Shown here in pieces: positions 1 through 9,086 of a stretch of DNA of 64,000 bases (the first letter of the stretch is position 1; the number at the start of each line of letters is the position of its first letter). The DNA lies in the NCBI GenBank assembly GCA_900470155.1, contig UBZT01000019.1:62001-126000 (forward strand), read 5' to 3'. Made by a program: the position numbers and the translations under genes. Source of the stretch: Hyphomicrobiales bacterium. Its GTDB lineage: Bacteria > Pseudomonadota > Alphaproteobacteria > Rhizobiales > Rhizobiaceae. The notes below the pieces were generated by a model that was not told the DNA's origin, did no database searches, and saw only the letters and a list, made by a program, of their open reading frames with translations.

Positions 1-1077
1 GTCAACAATCTCCTGGGCACGCCTGCCGCTCATGGGGATGACGGCTCCGGTATGACACTGCTCTCCGTCATCGTGGAGCGCGGCATTCGCGCTGCCCTCA
101 TTATCGGCACTCTTATTTTCCTTGCAGATGTGCTGGAAATCGAGCTCACCGAAATGACAATGCAGGATTCACCGACCCTGCGTCTCGTCCGCGGTCTCCT
201 CAGCGCAGGGATCATTTTCCTCGCCGTCGATCTGATCTGGAATGTCGCAAAGGTGTTGATTGATCGCAAGCTCGGACAGACGCAAGCGACATTCGAAATC
301 GGCAGCGAACAGGAACGGCGCCGCGCCCGCATTCGTACGCTTCTGCCGATCTTCAAGAACATTTTGATGATTCTTCTGGTCGCCATTGCCGTGATGATGG
401 GTCTTTCGTCTCTGGGCGTCGAAATCGGGCCCCTGATCGCCGGTGCTGGCGTTGTTGGCGTGGCTATCGGTTTTGGCGCGCAAACCGTGGTCAAGGACGT
501 GATCAGCGGCATGTTCTACCTGCTCGACGATGCATTCCGCGTCGGCGAATATATCCAGAGCGGCAGCTATAAGGGCACGGTCGAATCCTTCAGTCTGCGC
601 TCAATCAAGCTGCGCCATCATCGCGGCCCGATCTATATCGTGCCGTTCAGCGAACTTGGCGCAGTTCAGAACATGAGCCGCGACTGGTCGGTGGTGAAAT
701 TCATGCTGACGGTGTCCTACGAGGCCGATATTGCCAAAGTCAAATCAATCACCAAGACAGTGGGCAAAACCCTGCGCGATGATGAGGAGTTCCAGCCGTT
801 CATCATAGAAAACCTCAAGATGAAAGGCGTCGAAGAGTTTACCGACTACGGCATAAAGCTCAGTTTCGGAATGACACTGAAGCCCACGCAATTGCAGTCG
901 GCGATCCGCAGACGCGCCTATGCCATGCTGCGCGAAGCCTTCAAGCAGAATGGCATTGAGTTTGCGCAACCGACCGTGCAGATCGGGGGGGATGACAAGA
1001 ATTCCGCAGCGGCGGCAGCCCAGGTTCAACTGCAGGCCCATCAACGGGAGGCCGCTCTCAACGCAGCAGCAAAATAG
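1..1077 (+). CDS. MscS-family mechanosensitive ion channel, 5'-partial
   Basis: The reading frame is open from the first base of the window, so the gene starts upstream; the first in-window ATG at 52 is probably internal. The visible protein has hydrophobic helices followed by the MscS pore signature: a Gly/Ala-rich helix (LIAGAGVVGVAIGFGAQ) and then the beta domain (VKDVISGMFYLLDD, VGEYIQSG). The family forms inner-membrane heptameric channels that release solutes on hypo-osmotic shock. The C-terminal tail is Gln/Ala rich and ends in a TAG stop. Family assignment is firm. The total length and subfamily (small MscS or a larger MscK/YbdG-like form) cannot be judged because the N-terminus lies outside the window. 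Confidence 0.9.
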   Translation, partial: VNNLLGTPAAHGDDGSGMTLLSVIVERGIRAALIIGTLIFLADVLEIELTEMTMQDSPTLRLVRGLLSAGIIFLAVDLIWNVAKVLIDRKLGQTQATFEIGSEQERRRARIRTLLPIFKNILMILLVAIAVMMGLSSLGVEIGPLIAGAGVVGVAIGFGAQTVVKDVISGMFYLLDDAFRVGEYIQSGSYKGTVESFSLRSIKLRHHRGPIYIVPFSELGAVQNMSRDWSVVKFMLTVSYEADIAKVKSITKTVGKTLRDDEEFQPFIIENLKMKGVEEFTDYGIKLSFGMTLKPTQLQSAIRRRAYAMLREAFKQNGIEFAQPTVQIGGDDKNSAAAAAQVQLQAHQREAALNAAAK

Positions 1078-1241
1078 GCGAGCTGTTTCACCGAGAAGGG
1101 CATGATACGAACGATGCAGTGTGGAACAATGTCGCCAGTCCGGCTTTAATCAGTGACGTCACCGCGATTATGCACGTATGTCCCTGTCTGATGGATGCTC
1201 TGGAACCGAAGCATCAGCTTCAAATCGTTGGAACAATGATC

Positions 1242-1508
1242 ATGAAGAAGTTCGCGCCAATCACGCTTGTTGCTATGGTCTTGTCGGCTTGCACCGCCAC
1301 CGCCGTAGAACCCATCCCCGGCAGCATAACCTATCGCGGTCAGCCGCAGACCCGGCTGACCAAGGCTCCGGTCGGCAGTACGTTCACCCATCGCTTGATC
1401 GACCAATATGGTCGAAGAGCCGAAGAAACCTACGTCATACTGCCCGATCGTTCGGTGAAGCTCATCCGCAGACGTTCCATCGAATTCGATTTGTTTCGAG
1501 ACAGGTAG
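1242..1508 (+). CDS. Small putative lipoprotein, 88 aa
   Basis: A short frame begins MKKF, followed by a hydrophobic stretch and a lipobox (LSAC) with Cys about 16 residues in, so export and lipid attachment are inferred. The mature part is about 70 residues, rich in basic residues near its end, and matches no family I recognise. The frame is open upstream to 1119, but the signal peptide fixes the start at 1242, or at the ATG two codons earlier (1236). No strong Shine-Dalgarno is visible. It lies alone between the MscS gene and the decayed catalase gene. Confidence 0.6.
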   Translation: MKKFAPITLVAMVLSACTATAVEPIPGSITYRGQPQTRLTKAPVGSTFTHRLIDQYGRRAEETYVILPDRSVKLIRRRSIEFDLFRDR

Positions 1509-1738
1509 AGTTGCCGATCCATCCCGAACATGATCGCCACTCCCGGGCGGGTGTCATTGGCTGATTTTAGCGATCGGACGCCGGACCTGAGGACAGAAAA
1601 GCCTTAACCTGTGGACGAATGCATGTTGCAAGGCAATGTTTTACCTCCGCAAAACCTGGGCACAGAGTATGCTGGTGGGCATAGGGCACAAACCAGTCCC
1701 ATAGAGGAACCGGTTTGCGCCGATGCCGCCCGCCGCAT

Positions 1739-3815
1739 TTACGCCAAGGTGCGGATGTCAGGTTCGCGATCCCAGTAGCGCATGCCGGCAGCGGCGATGA
1801 AATCGTCATCGAGACCGACAATTCCTTCGCCGTCTTCAACCCCGCCTTTTTCAGAAGTGGCTTTGCATCGCCATTGGCGCCGATCGCCTTGAGGTGACCG
1901 AATGCATCCATGACAAACTGGACCGCGGCGGCCTCTTTCAGCAGACGCGTGCATCCCTCCGCCGAAAGCACGATCGCCACAGCATCGAAGATCTGCGATG
2001 GAGATCCCGCCAGCTGGCCGTCAGCCTTAATCGCCTTGCCGTCGGACAGTACGATTTTGGCGACTTTCGGCGCGACAACAAAGTGGCTCCAGCTTTTTCA
2101 ATGCTCGCGACAAGGGTCCTCAAAGCCTTTGCATCGCTGCCATCGGCAATCAGAATGCCAATCTTGCGTCCCTCTATCGTGTTTTTCATGTTCTTGTGAA
2201 TCGAAAGCGCCGACGATGGATCCATGTCAAAGGGGGCGCGTGCGGCAGGATTTTTCTTCGGCACAGTGATGCCCAGACCGTCGGCAACGCGTCTTGCCAG
2301 ATCCGGATCAACATTCAAGAGATTTGCCACCATGCGCGGTGCGACTTGCTCCAAAGCCACTTTGGAAAGCTCGAAGACAAAAGATGAAGCGATATGGGCC
2401 TGCTCGGACGGCGTTTGAGACAGCCAAAACAATCGAGCCTGGCTATAATGGTCGGCGAAGAGCTCCAGGCGGATCCGCAACTTGTTACCTTCCTCATCAA
2501 TTCCGGTGCTGCGTTCGAGTGTGCGGAAACCGGTGACAGGACATTCACGCGGCCCACCGTCTTCGCCATGCGCCGAGAGGCTGTTGGGTTCATAGTTGGC
2601 GCGGCCTTTCGGCATGTTCATCTGCATCTGCCCATCCCGCTGAAAATTCATCACGGGGCATTTGGCGGCATTGATCGGCAACTGGTGGAAATTCGCCGTA
2701 CCCAGCCGCGACTTCTGGGTATCAAGATAGCTGAACAGGCGGCCCTGAAGCAGAGGATCGTTGGAAAAATCGACACCGGGCACGATGTTGGCAGGGCAAT
2801 ATGCCACCTGCTCGGTTTCGGCGAAAAAGTTATCCGGATTGCGATCCAGCACCAGGCGTCCCACGATGCGGACAGGCACCATCTCTTCGGGAATGAGCTT
2901 GGTGGCATCAAGCACATCAAAGGGTAGACTATTGGCGAAATCTTCGTCGAAGATCTGCAGCCCCAGCTCCCATTCCGGAAAATTTCCAGCAGCAATCGAC
3001 TCGTAGAGATCGCGACGATGGTAGTCATTTATCAGCTGCCTGCAGTTTCAGCGCTTCGTCCCAGACAACGGACTGAAGACCCAATTTCGGCTTCCAGTGA
3101 AATTTGACGAAGCTCGATTTACCTGACGCATTGATTAAGCGGAATGTGTGTACACCAAAGCCTTCCATCATTCGAAACGAGCGCGGAATGGCGCGATCGG
3201 ACATAGCCCATGTCAGCATATGGGCCGGCATGAGGGATGCCCAATCCCAAAATGTGTCGTGGGCGCTGCCCGCCTGCGGATAGGCACGGTCAGCCTCCAT
3301 CTTAACGGCATGCACAAGGTCGGGAAACTTCATTGCATCCTGGATGAAGAAAACCGGGATGTTGTTCCCGACCAGGTCCCAATTGCCCTCCTTCGTGTAA
3401 AACTTGACCGCAAAACCACGCACGTCGCGAGGCGTATCTACCGAGCCGGCACCACCGGCAACTGTCGAAAACCGAACGAAGACTGGCGTCTTTTCGCCCG
3501 GTCGCTGGAAAAGATCTGCCTTGGTCAATTCTGCAAGGGATTCGTAGACCTCAAAGAAGCCATGTGCACCCGAACCCCGCGCATGCACGATACGCTCGGG
3601 AATACGCTCGTGATCGAAGTGGAAGATCTTCTCCCGCAGGACGAAGTCTTCCAACAATGTTGGTCCTCGACTACCCGATTTCAGGCTGTTCTGATTGTCG
3701 GAAACACGGATCCCCTGATTGGTCGTCAGGTGCCCTCGTGAGCACCTTTGCTGGGAATGTGCTGGTGCGTTTCTCCACCATTGCCAATATCCGTGAGGAT
3801 ATTTTTGTCCACCAT
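1739..3815 (-). pseudogene. katE: Catalase HPII (large-subunit catalase), frameshifted
   Basis: Read across three frames, the minus strand encodes a nearly complete HPII-type catalase of about 690 aa. It has the N-terminal arm (LTTNQG, NQNSL, RGPTLLEDF), the heme-catalase core (FDHERIPERIVHARG, VRFSTV, VGNNIPVFFIQDA, RNPDNFFAE, RLFSY) and a C-terminal DJ-1/PfpI-like domain (KIGILIADG to YWDREPDIRTLA). The frame changes at four places: near 3728-3738, 3027-3031 (one extra A), 2074-2085 and 1838-1844 (a G run). The start at 3815 follows AGGGAGG. No single frame could give the full enzyme. Scattered small indels with good codon identity between them suggest recent decay, but sequencing error is a real alternative. 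Intact HPII protects against hydrogen peroxide in stationary phase. Confidence 0.88.
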
Positions 3816-4224
3816 TGTCGCCTTGCCTCCCTGTTTGGCGAGCGTCATTATTGTCGCTCGGTCCGGCTACGGATTTTTTGAAATATCCAGCCGTATCGTT
3901 TTTCTTATTTGCACCCGCCTGCGCCTGGAATGATCCCCAAACCGAGCGCTCAATTCCGAGGGCAAATCATGCAGCGATGCCAGATTGATCTGTGTGACCA
4001 CGCCAATGCGTAACCCCGGCGGACCCTGTTGGTTCCGTGAGATTAAAGCGGTGCGCAGCAAAGTTTGGGACGCATACTTGCAACGGCACAGGGCGGAAAA
4101 AATCCGCCGCTCCACCGAAAGTCGCACATCGCTTTCACGGTTCAAGTTGGGGAACCTATTCGTATCCGCGGAGTTTTGCTGCCACGGCAACCGTGAACAC
4201 ATGCCGGTAAGATGAGGAAATAAC
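3816..4224. other. Intergenic region between katE remnant and exported protein
   Basis: About 400 bases separate two divergent genes. No ORF here has convincing codon use or a recognisable domain. The right part carries an EcfG-like promoter toward the exported protein, annotated separately. On the minus strand a GGAAC with GGTT 16 bases later (around 4041-4017) is a weaker candidate for driving katE. Nothing else was recognised. Confidence 0.4.
4151..4175 (+). promoter_or_regulatory. Candidate EcfG (general stress sigma) promoter
   Basis: GGAAC at 4151-4155 is followed after 16 bases by AGTT at 4172-4175. The alphaproteobacterial EcfG consensus is GGAAC-N16/17-CGTT, so three of the four -10 bases match. 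It lies about 50 bases upstream of the start at 4225. The two genes downstream, a small exported protein and a Gly-rich stress-type protein, are the kinds of genes this sigma factor controls. Confidence 0.45.
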
Positions 4225-4542
4225 ATGAAAAAGATTGTTTTCGTGGCTGCACTTCTTGGCGCATCAGCCTTTGGCGCCCATGCTCAGACCAGCACTGCTC
4301 CCTCCGCCGACGGCGAGACGCCGGCGATCGCCACGCCTGATCAGACCAATCCGACAGCCCCGGTCGCAGGTCAAAACAGCTTCACCGAAGCACAGGCCAA
4401 AGAGCGCCTTGAAGAGGCTGGTTATTCGAACGTGACCGATCTGAAGCTTTCAGAACAGGGCGTATGGCAGGCCTCCGCCAGCAAGGACGGCAAGCCCGTC
4501 AAGGCCAGCATGGATTATCAGGGCAACATTGTTGCTGAGTAA
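4225..4542 (+). CDS. Small exported PepSY-like protein, 105 aa
   Basis: The protein starts with a clear signal peptide (MKKIVFVAALLGASAFGAHA, cleavage after AHA), then a Ser/Thr/Pro-rich linker and a compact C-terminal part (FTEAQAKERLEEAGYSNV, then a beta-hairpin-like stretch with GVWQASA). This resembles the PepSY-type fold found in many small periplasmic rhizobial proteins. The start is supported by GAGGA seven bases upstream. The next gene begins 34 bases downstream on the same strand, so the two are probably co-transcribed. A stress or envelope role is inferred from the upstream EcfG-like promoter and the neighbour; no enzymatic function is suggested. Confidence 0.75.
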   Translation: MKKIVFVAALLGASAFGAHAQTSTAPSADGETPAIATPDQTNPTAPVAGQNSFTEAQAKERLEEAGYSNVTDLKLSEQGVWQASASKDGKPVKASMDYQGNIVAE

Positions 4543-4576
4543 TCGCGCTTAAAAAAGACAACGAGGAAACACCAAG

Positions 4577-5182
4577 ATGAAAACCATTACCGGACTTTTT
4601 GACGATTATGCGGATGGCCGTGCCGCGGTTACGGCGCTGGAGGCTGCTGGCATCCCTTCGAACGACATCAGCATCGTGTCCAACAACGCCACCGGGCAGC
4701 AGGTTGACGATAGCTCTGACGTTGGCGAAAAAGCCGGCGCGGGTGCAGGTATCGGCGCCGTCGTCGGTGGCGCTGGCGGCCTGCTCACCGGTCTTGGCCT
4801 GATGGCAATCCCGGGCGTTGGCCCGGTCGTTGCCGCAGGCTGGCTCGCCGCAACGGCTGCTGGCGCGCTTGCAGGTGCAGTCGCCGGTGGCGCTGCTGGC
4901 GGCCTGATCGGCGCATTGACGGATTCGGGCGTTCCGGAAGAGCACGCTCACGTCTATGCCGAAGGCGTGCGCCGTGGTGGCACTCTGGTGACCGCCAAGG
5001 TTGACGACACGAAGGTGGACGAGGCAAACGCTATCCTGAAGCGCTCGAGTTGGGTTGATCCCGTCGAACGCCGCCGCGCCTATACCGAGCAGGGCTGGTC
5101 GACGTTCGACGACAAGCTGGCGCCGTACGATTCGGCAGCGGTGCAGCAGGAGCGCGACCGCTACCGGCGCACGGGCCTCTGA
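4577..5182 (+). CDS. General stress protein 17M-like, Gly-rich membrane-associated
   Basis: The N-terminal 45 residues (TGLFDDYADGRAAVTALEAA) match the small ferredoxin-like domain of general stress protein 17M/YflT-type proteins. A long Gly/Ala-rich hydrophobic segment follows (about residues 55-115), resembling a glycine-zipper hairpin, then a second alpha-beta part (VYAEGVRRGGTLVTAKV) and a charged tail. The start follows GAGGA and the gene is closed by a strong terminator. Proteins of this build are common and stress-induced in Rhizobiales, but their biochemical role is not established. The pairing with the upstream exported protein suggests an envelope stress function. Confidence 0.8.
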   Translation: MKTITGLFDDYADGRAAVTALEAAGIPSNDISIVSNNATGQQVDDSSDVGEKAGAGAGIGAVVGGAGGLLTGLGLMAIPGVGPVVAAGWLAATAAGALAGAVAGGAAGGLIGALTDSGVPEEHAHVYAEGVRRGGTLVTAKVDDTKVDEANAILKRSSWVDPVERRRAYTEQGWSTFDDKLAPYDSAAVQQERDRYRRTGL

Positions 5183-5186
5183 CTGA

Positions 5187-5219
5187 AACCGGCTCGCCAT
5201 CACGGCGAGCCGGTTTTTT
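5187..5219 (+). terminator. Strong Rho-independent terminator
   Basis: A perfect 12-bp stem (AACCGGCTCGCC, 5187-5198, with GGCGAGCCGGTT, 5204-5215) closes a 5-base loop and runs into six T (5214-5219). It lies 5 bases after the stop of the stress gene. The following sequence up to 5492 contains no recognisable gene. Confidence 0.92.
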
Positions 5220-5492
5220 CTATGCCAGCCCTTGCCGGTTGAAACCACCTTGCCGAGCGTTTTAGCCATCGGTGATGTCGGAACTGGATCGCCAAAACGG
5301 GTTGGCAGTGGCGGGCGAAGGTGCAAATCTCTTCTCTCAGATCAACGCAGCGCTAAGCTCCATGAAGCCAAAGCGCCGAGATTTGGCTCATTGCCTGATC
5401 ATGGATCCGGCTGAGCAGTTGGCTTGGCCGACAGTTCTAGAACGCATGAGAACCTGCTTTTCGACGCGAACCGTGATCGCCGAGGTGGCTTC

Positions 5493-5936
5493 TCAACCTT
5501 TCTCGATCAGCATTTCTATGGCTTTCACGGCAATGGGATAACCCTTGGCGCCCAGACCGGCCATAACCGAGGTTGCCGTCATCGAGACATAGGAACGATG
5601 ATAAATCGGCTCCCGCTTGTGCACATTTGAAATGTGAAACTCGATGATCGGTCCCTTGAACATCTTCAATGCGTCGAGCAGGGCGATCGAGGTGAAGGTG
5701 AAAGCGGCCGGATTGATGATGATCGCCGAGCCTTCATCGATGGCCTCATGCACCCATTCGATCAGGCGCTCTTCGCTATTGGTCTGGCGAAATTCGACGG
5801 GTCGGGTCCCGGCGGCCTCGCGGCACCAGCCTTCGATTTCCGCGAGCGTGGTATGGCCATAGATTTCCGGTTCGCGTTTGCCCAACCGGTTCAAGTTCGG
5901 GCCATTGAGAATATAGAGCGGTTTCAGGTCGGTCAT
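5493..5936 (-). CDS. aroQ: 3-dehydroquinate dehydratase, type II
   Basis: The 147-aa protein interconverts 3-dehydroquinate and 3-dehydroshikimate. Type II motifs are present in order: NGPNLN, the lid with catalytic Arg and Tyr (GKREPEIYG), RQTNSEERLIEW, IINPAAF, EFHISNVHKREPIYHRS and GLGAKGY. The His that normally follows in the NPAAYTHTS motif is Phe here (NPAAFTFTS); the catalytic Tyr, the general-acid His of EFHISN and both later Arg are kept. It is the last gene of a TRAP transporter operon (14 bases after dctM) and shares the region with dehydroshikimate dehydratase and a shikimate/quinate dehydrogenase. A catabolic role in quinate use is therefore more likely than aromatic biosynthesis. 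The frame runs further upstream inside dctM, but similarity starts at MTDLKP. Confidence 0.9.
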   Translation of the reverse strand: MTDLKPLYILNGPNLNRLGKREPEIYGHTTLAEIEGWCREAAGTRPVEFRQTNSEERLIEWVHEAIDEGSAIIINPAAFTFTSIALLDALKMFKGPIIEFHISNVHKREPIYHRSYVSMTATSVMAGLGAKGYPIAVKAIEMLIEKG

Positions 5937-5950
5937 AATTTTCTCGTTTC

Positions 5951-7252
5951 TCAGCCCTGGTATCCGAATTGCCTCGGCAACCACAGGACCATGTCGGGGA
6001 CGAATGTGATGATCATCAGGCAGACTACCATCCAGAACAGGAAGGGCAGCGCATCGCGGATGATGTCCTTGACCGGAGCACCGGAGATGTTGGTCATGAT
6101 GAAGAGCAGCAAGCCATAAGGCGGCGTGACGAGGCCGAGCATGATGTTGACGACGACCATGACCCCGAAATGCACCATGTCGATGCCGAGCGCCTGCGCA
6201 GTCGGGATAAAGACCGGCACAATGATCAGCAGGATCGCGGTGCCTTCCAGCACGCAGCCGAGCAGCAGCAGGATGACGTTGACCAGGATCAGAAAGCCGA
6301 TCGGCGAGAGGTCCCACCCTTGGAGGATGACGCGCAAACTGTCGGGGATATTCTCGACGGTGACCACATAATTAAAGACCAGCGAACCGGCAATTAGCAT
6401 GCCGATCGACGCCGTCGTCTTAGAACTGACCTTCAATGCGTCATAAAAGGCGGCAAACGATATGCTGCGATAGATGACGATGGAGATCACCAAGGCATAG
6501 GCGGCGGCAAGAGCTGCGGCCTCTGTAGGCGTCGTGATGCCGCTGTAGATACAGCCGAGCAGGACAACAGGCATCATTAGCGCCGGAAATGCCCGCCAGG
6601 TGATCATCGGGATGTCTCGCAGTGGAACAGCTTCCTCGACGGGAAAGTTCTTGCGGCGTGCGGTAATTGCCACCTGCATCATCTGAAGGGCTGCCATGAG
6701 CAGACCGGGCACCATGCCGGCGAGAAAGAGATAACCGATCGAGGCGTCGGAAACGAGGGCATAGATGACCATCGGGATTGACGGCGGAATAATCGGGCCG
6801 ATGACAGAGGTAACCGCCGTGAGCGCCGCCGCGTAGCTTGGCGTATAGCGATTGTCCTTGGTCATCATGTTCTGCATCATCTTGCCGCTGCCGGCCGCGT
6901 CGGCAATCGCCGACCCGGACATACCGGCAAAGACAATGCTTTGTACGATGTTGACCTGCGCAAGCCCCCCGCGAAAACGGCCGACGAGCACATTGCAGAA
7001 TGTCAGCAGACGCTCTGTCATCGAGCCGATATTCATGAACTCGGCCGCCAGCACGAAAAGTGGCACGGCAAGGATGATGTAGTTCGAATACATGCCGTTC
7101 AGAAACTGTTCGGCAACGGTCCCCATGTCGGCGCCGATCATGAACAGGTACAGAATGGAGCCAACCATCATCGACAGCCCAATAGGCAGGCCTAGAAATG
7201 CCAACGCCGTGATGGCGACGATGGCAAGGGAAAAGGGGCTTGTGAGGTTCAT
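5951..7252 (-). CDS. TRAP transporter large permease (DctM)
   Basis: This 433-aa hydrophobic protein has the DctM architecture of 12 or so membrane helices. Characteristic loops include SGSAIADAAGSG near residue 100, PPSIPMVIYA, and TPTEAAALAAAYAL near residue 270. DctM forms the sodium-coupled channel of tripartite ATP-independent periplasmic importers. Its start ATG overlaps the dctQ stop in an ATGA, and aroQ follows after 14 bases, so dctP, dctQ, dctM and aroQ form one operon. The context suggests import of quinate, shikimate or a related cyclic acid. Confidence 0.93.
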   Translation of the reverse strand: MNLTSPFSLAIVAITALAFLGLPIGLSMMVGSILYLFMIGADMGTVAEQFLNGMYSNYIILAVPLFVLAAEFMNIGSMTERLLTFCNVLVGRFRGGLAQVNIVQSIVFAGMSGSAIADAAGSGKMMQNMMTKDNRYTPSYAAALTAVTSVIGPIIPPSIPMVIYALVSDASIGYLFLAGMVPGLLMAALQMMQVAITARRKNFPVEEAVPLRDIPMITWRAFPALMMPVVLLGCIYSGITTPTEAAALAAAYALVISIVIYRSISFAAFYDALKVSSKTTASIGMLIAGSLVFNYVVTVENIPDSLRVILQGWDLSPIGFLILVNVILLLLGCVLEGTAILLIIVPVFIPTAQALGIDMVHFGVMVVVNIMLGLVTPPYGLLLFIMTNISGAPVKDIIRDALPFLFWMVVCLMIITFVPDMVLWLPRQFGYQG

Positions 7253-7767
7253 ACGCCGGAGCTCGCCTTGGTGGGATCGAAGGCTTCGGGGGCCTTGCCG
7301 CGAATGGATTGAATGCCGAGCCACATGTAGCGGATGATCATCGCCACGGCGAAAACGACATAGATGGAATAAAGATAGTCGAAGCGGATTTTCAAATAGG
7401 CCGTCTTCTCCACCTTCATGAATGAGACATAGTCGATGACCGCTGGAAGAGAGACCCCAAAGGCGATGATCAGCGCGGCAGCCATGATGATCGTCATCAC
7501 TCGACGCGCCCGGTCGGAGGCGCTTGCCCAGAAGAAGTCGAAGCGTATTTCTTCGCTTTCCCGCACCACAAAGGCAGAGCCGAAAAGCACGATCCATATC
7601 CACAGCGCGACGCTGACTTCATGGGTCCAGCCGATGGACAGGTTCAGTCCATAGCGAAAGACGATCTGCAGAAGAAAGACCGCAAACATCCCAAACAGCA
7701 TGAGGCAAAGGATGTTCTCCGCCCGCTGACGCAGCCATGCACCGAGCGTACCGTATTTTCCAGACAT
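7249..7767 (-). CDS. TRAP transporter small permease (DctQ)
   Basis: The 172-aa protein has four predicted membrane helices and the DctQ pattern: FRYGLNLSIGWTHEVSVALW with the usual acidic residue, then FVVRESEEIRFDFF. It is the small membrane subunit that pairs with DctM. AGGAGA seven bases upstream supports the start at 7767 rather than the upstream ATG at 7788. The last codon overlaps the dctM start by four bases. About 100 bases separate it from the binding-protein gene dctP. Confidence 0.9.
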   Translation of the reverse strand: MSGKYGTLGAWLRQRAENILCLMLFGMFAVFLLQIVFRYGLNLSIGWTHEVSVALWIWIVLFGSAFVVRESEEIRFDFFWASASDRARRVMTIIMAAALIIAFGVSLPAVIDYVSFMKVEKTAYLKIRFDYLYSIYVVFAVAMIIRYMWLGIQSIRGKAPEAFDPTKASSGV

Positions 7768-7869
7768 GGGGTTTTCTCCTAATCGCACAGGTCCCGGCCG
7801 ACCGGGCTTTCGGTCGGCCTGAACCCCGTGGCATGCGCTGCTTCTCCCCGAAACAGCGTTGTGTTCAGC

Positions 7870-8856
7870 CTAAAGGCCAGCAACTTTTTCAAGAATGCCT
7901 TCGGGCCAAGACTTGGCAAGATCGGAGGCCAGGTATTTTTCCTGGGCGAACTTGCGGAAGGAAGCAAGATCTGGCTCGTAGATCTCCAGACCGCCAGCCT
8001 TGAACTCATCCATCAACGCCTTTTCCTGCGCCAGGTGCTTCTCCTGGCTAAAGGCCATCGCCTTGTCGGCTGCAGCTTGGAATGCGGTTTGCTGTTCTGG
8101 CGTCATCTCGTTCCAGACCTTGCTGGAAATCGTCAACAGGTCATAGCCGATCAGATGCGATGTCAGCACAATCTGCGACATGACTTCATAGAACTTCATG
8201 TTCTTGACGTTCGGAAGCGGGTTGTCCTGCCCATCGATCGCACCGGTCTGAAGGCCGGTATAAACTTCGGCATAGGCCATTGGCGTCGGATTTGCACCGA
8301 GCGCCGTTCCGAGGAACTGCCAGGCGTCGCCACCTGGCATGCGCAGCTTGATACCGGCCATGTCTGCGGGCGTGCTGATCTTCTTGTCTGTCTTCAGACC
8401 CACCTGACGGGCACCGAAATAGGTTGGCCCGAGAATGTGCACGCCAAGCTGGTCTTCAGCCATCTTCTTGAACTGCGCGCCGGTCTCGCTTTCGAAAAAG
8501 GCGGTCACATGGGCAGCATCACGGAAGAGATAGGCAGATGTCAGGACAGACCATTCCGGAATCTGGTTGGAAATGTCCTGCGGGGCGATATTGCCCATCT
8601 GCAGGTTGCCACGCTGGAGTGCTACGAGCTCCGTGCCCTGCTTGAAGAGTGTACCGCCATAATACGGCTCAAGGGTAAAGCTGTCCTTGATCGCCTCGGC
8701 AAAGGACTTCGTCATCTCCGCGCGAATGTCCTGCTCCGAAAAGACGGCCGAGAACTTGAGAACCGGCTTATCCTGCGAGAAGGCCGGCAGGCCCATGGCC
8801 ACCGATGCAGCGATGGTTGCGCCAAGAAGGTAGCGCCGTGTGAGTTTGAACGTCAT
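7870..8856 (-). CDS. TRAP transporter solute-binding protein (DctP), first copy
   Basis: The 328-aa periplasmic binding protein begins with a signal peptide containing a twin-arginine-like motif (TRRYLLGATIAAS). The DctP core includes the conserved ligand-contacting Arg (GIKLRMPGGDAWQFLG) and the cleft segment QTGAIDGQDNPLPNVKNMKF, which typically contacts a carboxylate. GGAGG supports the start at 8856. It heads the dctPQM-aroQ operon; a candidate TetR-type operator lies at 8947-8960. It is closely related to the binding protein at 9784-10767, as both share long identical stretches around QTGAID and DNPLPN. Quinate or shikimate is the inferred ligand. Confidence 0.92.
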   Translation of the reverse strand: MTFKLTRRYLLGATIAASVAMGLPAFSQDKPVLKFSAVFSEQDIRAEMTKSFAEAIKDSFTLEPYYGGTLFKQGTELVALQRGNLQMGNIAPQDISNQIPEWSVLTSAYLFRDAAHVTAFFESETGAQFKKMAEDQLGVHILGPTYFGARQVGLKTDKKISTPADMAGIKLRMPGGDAWQFLGTALGANPTPMAYAEVYTGLQTGAIDGQDNPLPNVKNMKFYEVMSQIVLTSHLIGYDLLTISSKVWNEMTPEQQTAFQAAADKAMAFSQEKHLAQEKALMDEFKAGGLEIYEPDLASFRKFAQEKYLASDLAKSWPEGILEKVAGL

Positions 8857-8944
8857 GATATGATCCTCCACTGGCCGACCGGCCCTGCCGTCGGCTCTCC
8901 TCCAAAGACCGATTTCCCTCCCGGAACTCGGCATCTCCAATATT

Positions 8945-8963
8945 GTACGAAATGGTTCGTTTA
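8945..8963. promoter_or_regulatory. Candidate operator, near-palindrome ACGAAATGGTTCGT
   Basis: The 14-mer ACGAA-N4-TTCGT at 8947-8960 lies about 90 bases upstream of dctP. Its extended form (TGTACGAAATGGTTCGTTT) closely matches the perfect palindrome at 14616-14629, upstream of the other quinate operon. The TetR gene next to that second site is the best candidate for the binding protein. Recurrence in the two divergently organised operons of one pathway makes chance unlikely. Confidence 0.65.
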
Positions 8964-9086
8964 TGTCAAACGCCGACCAGTTCGCCTATCCCTGTTTGAA
9001 TGTCCCCCTTCCATTATCTCCTGTCAAATAACTTTTGTCATAGATTTTGTTGAGTATCGGATATACTTCAAGACTAAGGAGGCGTC

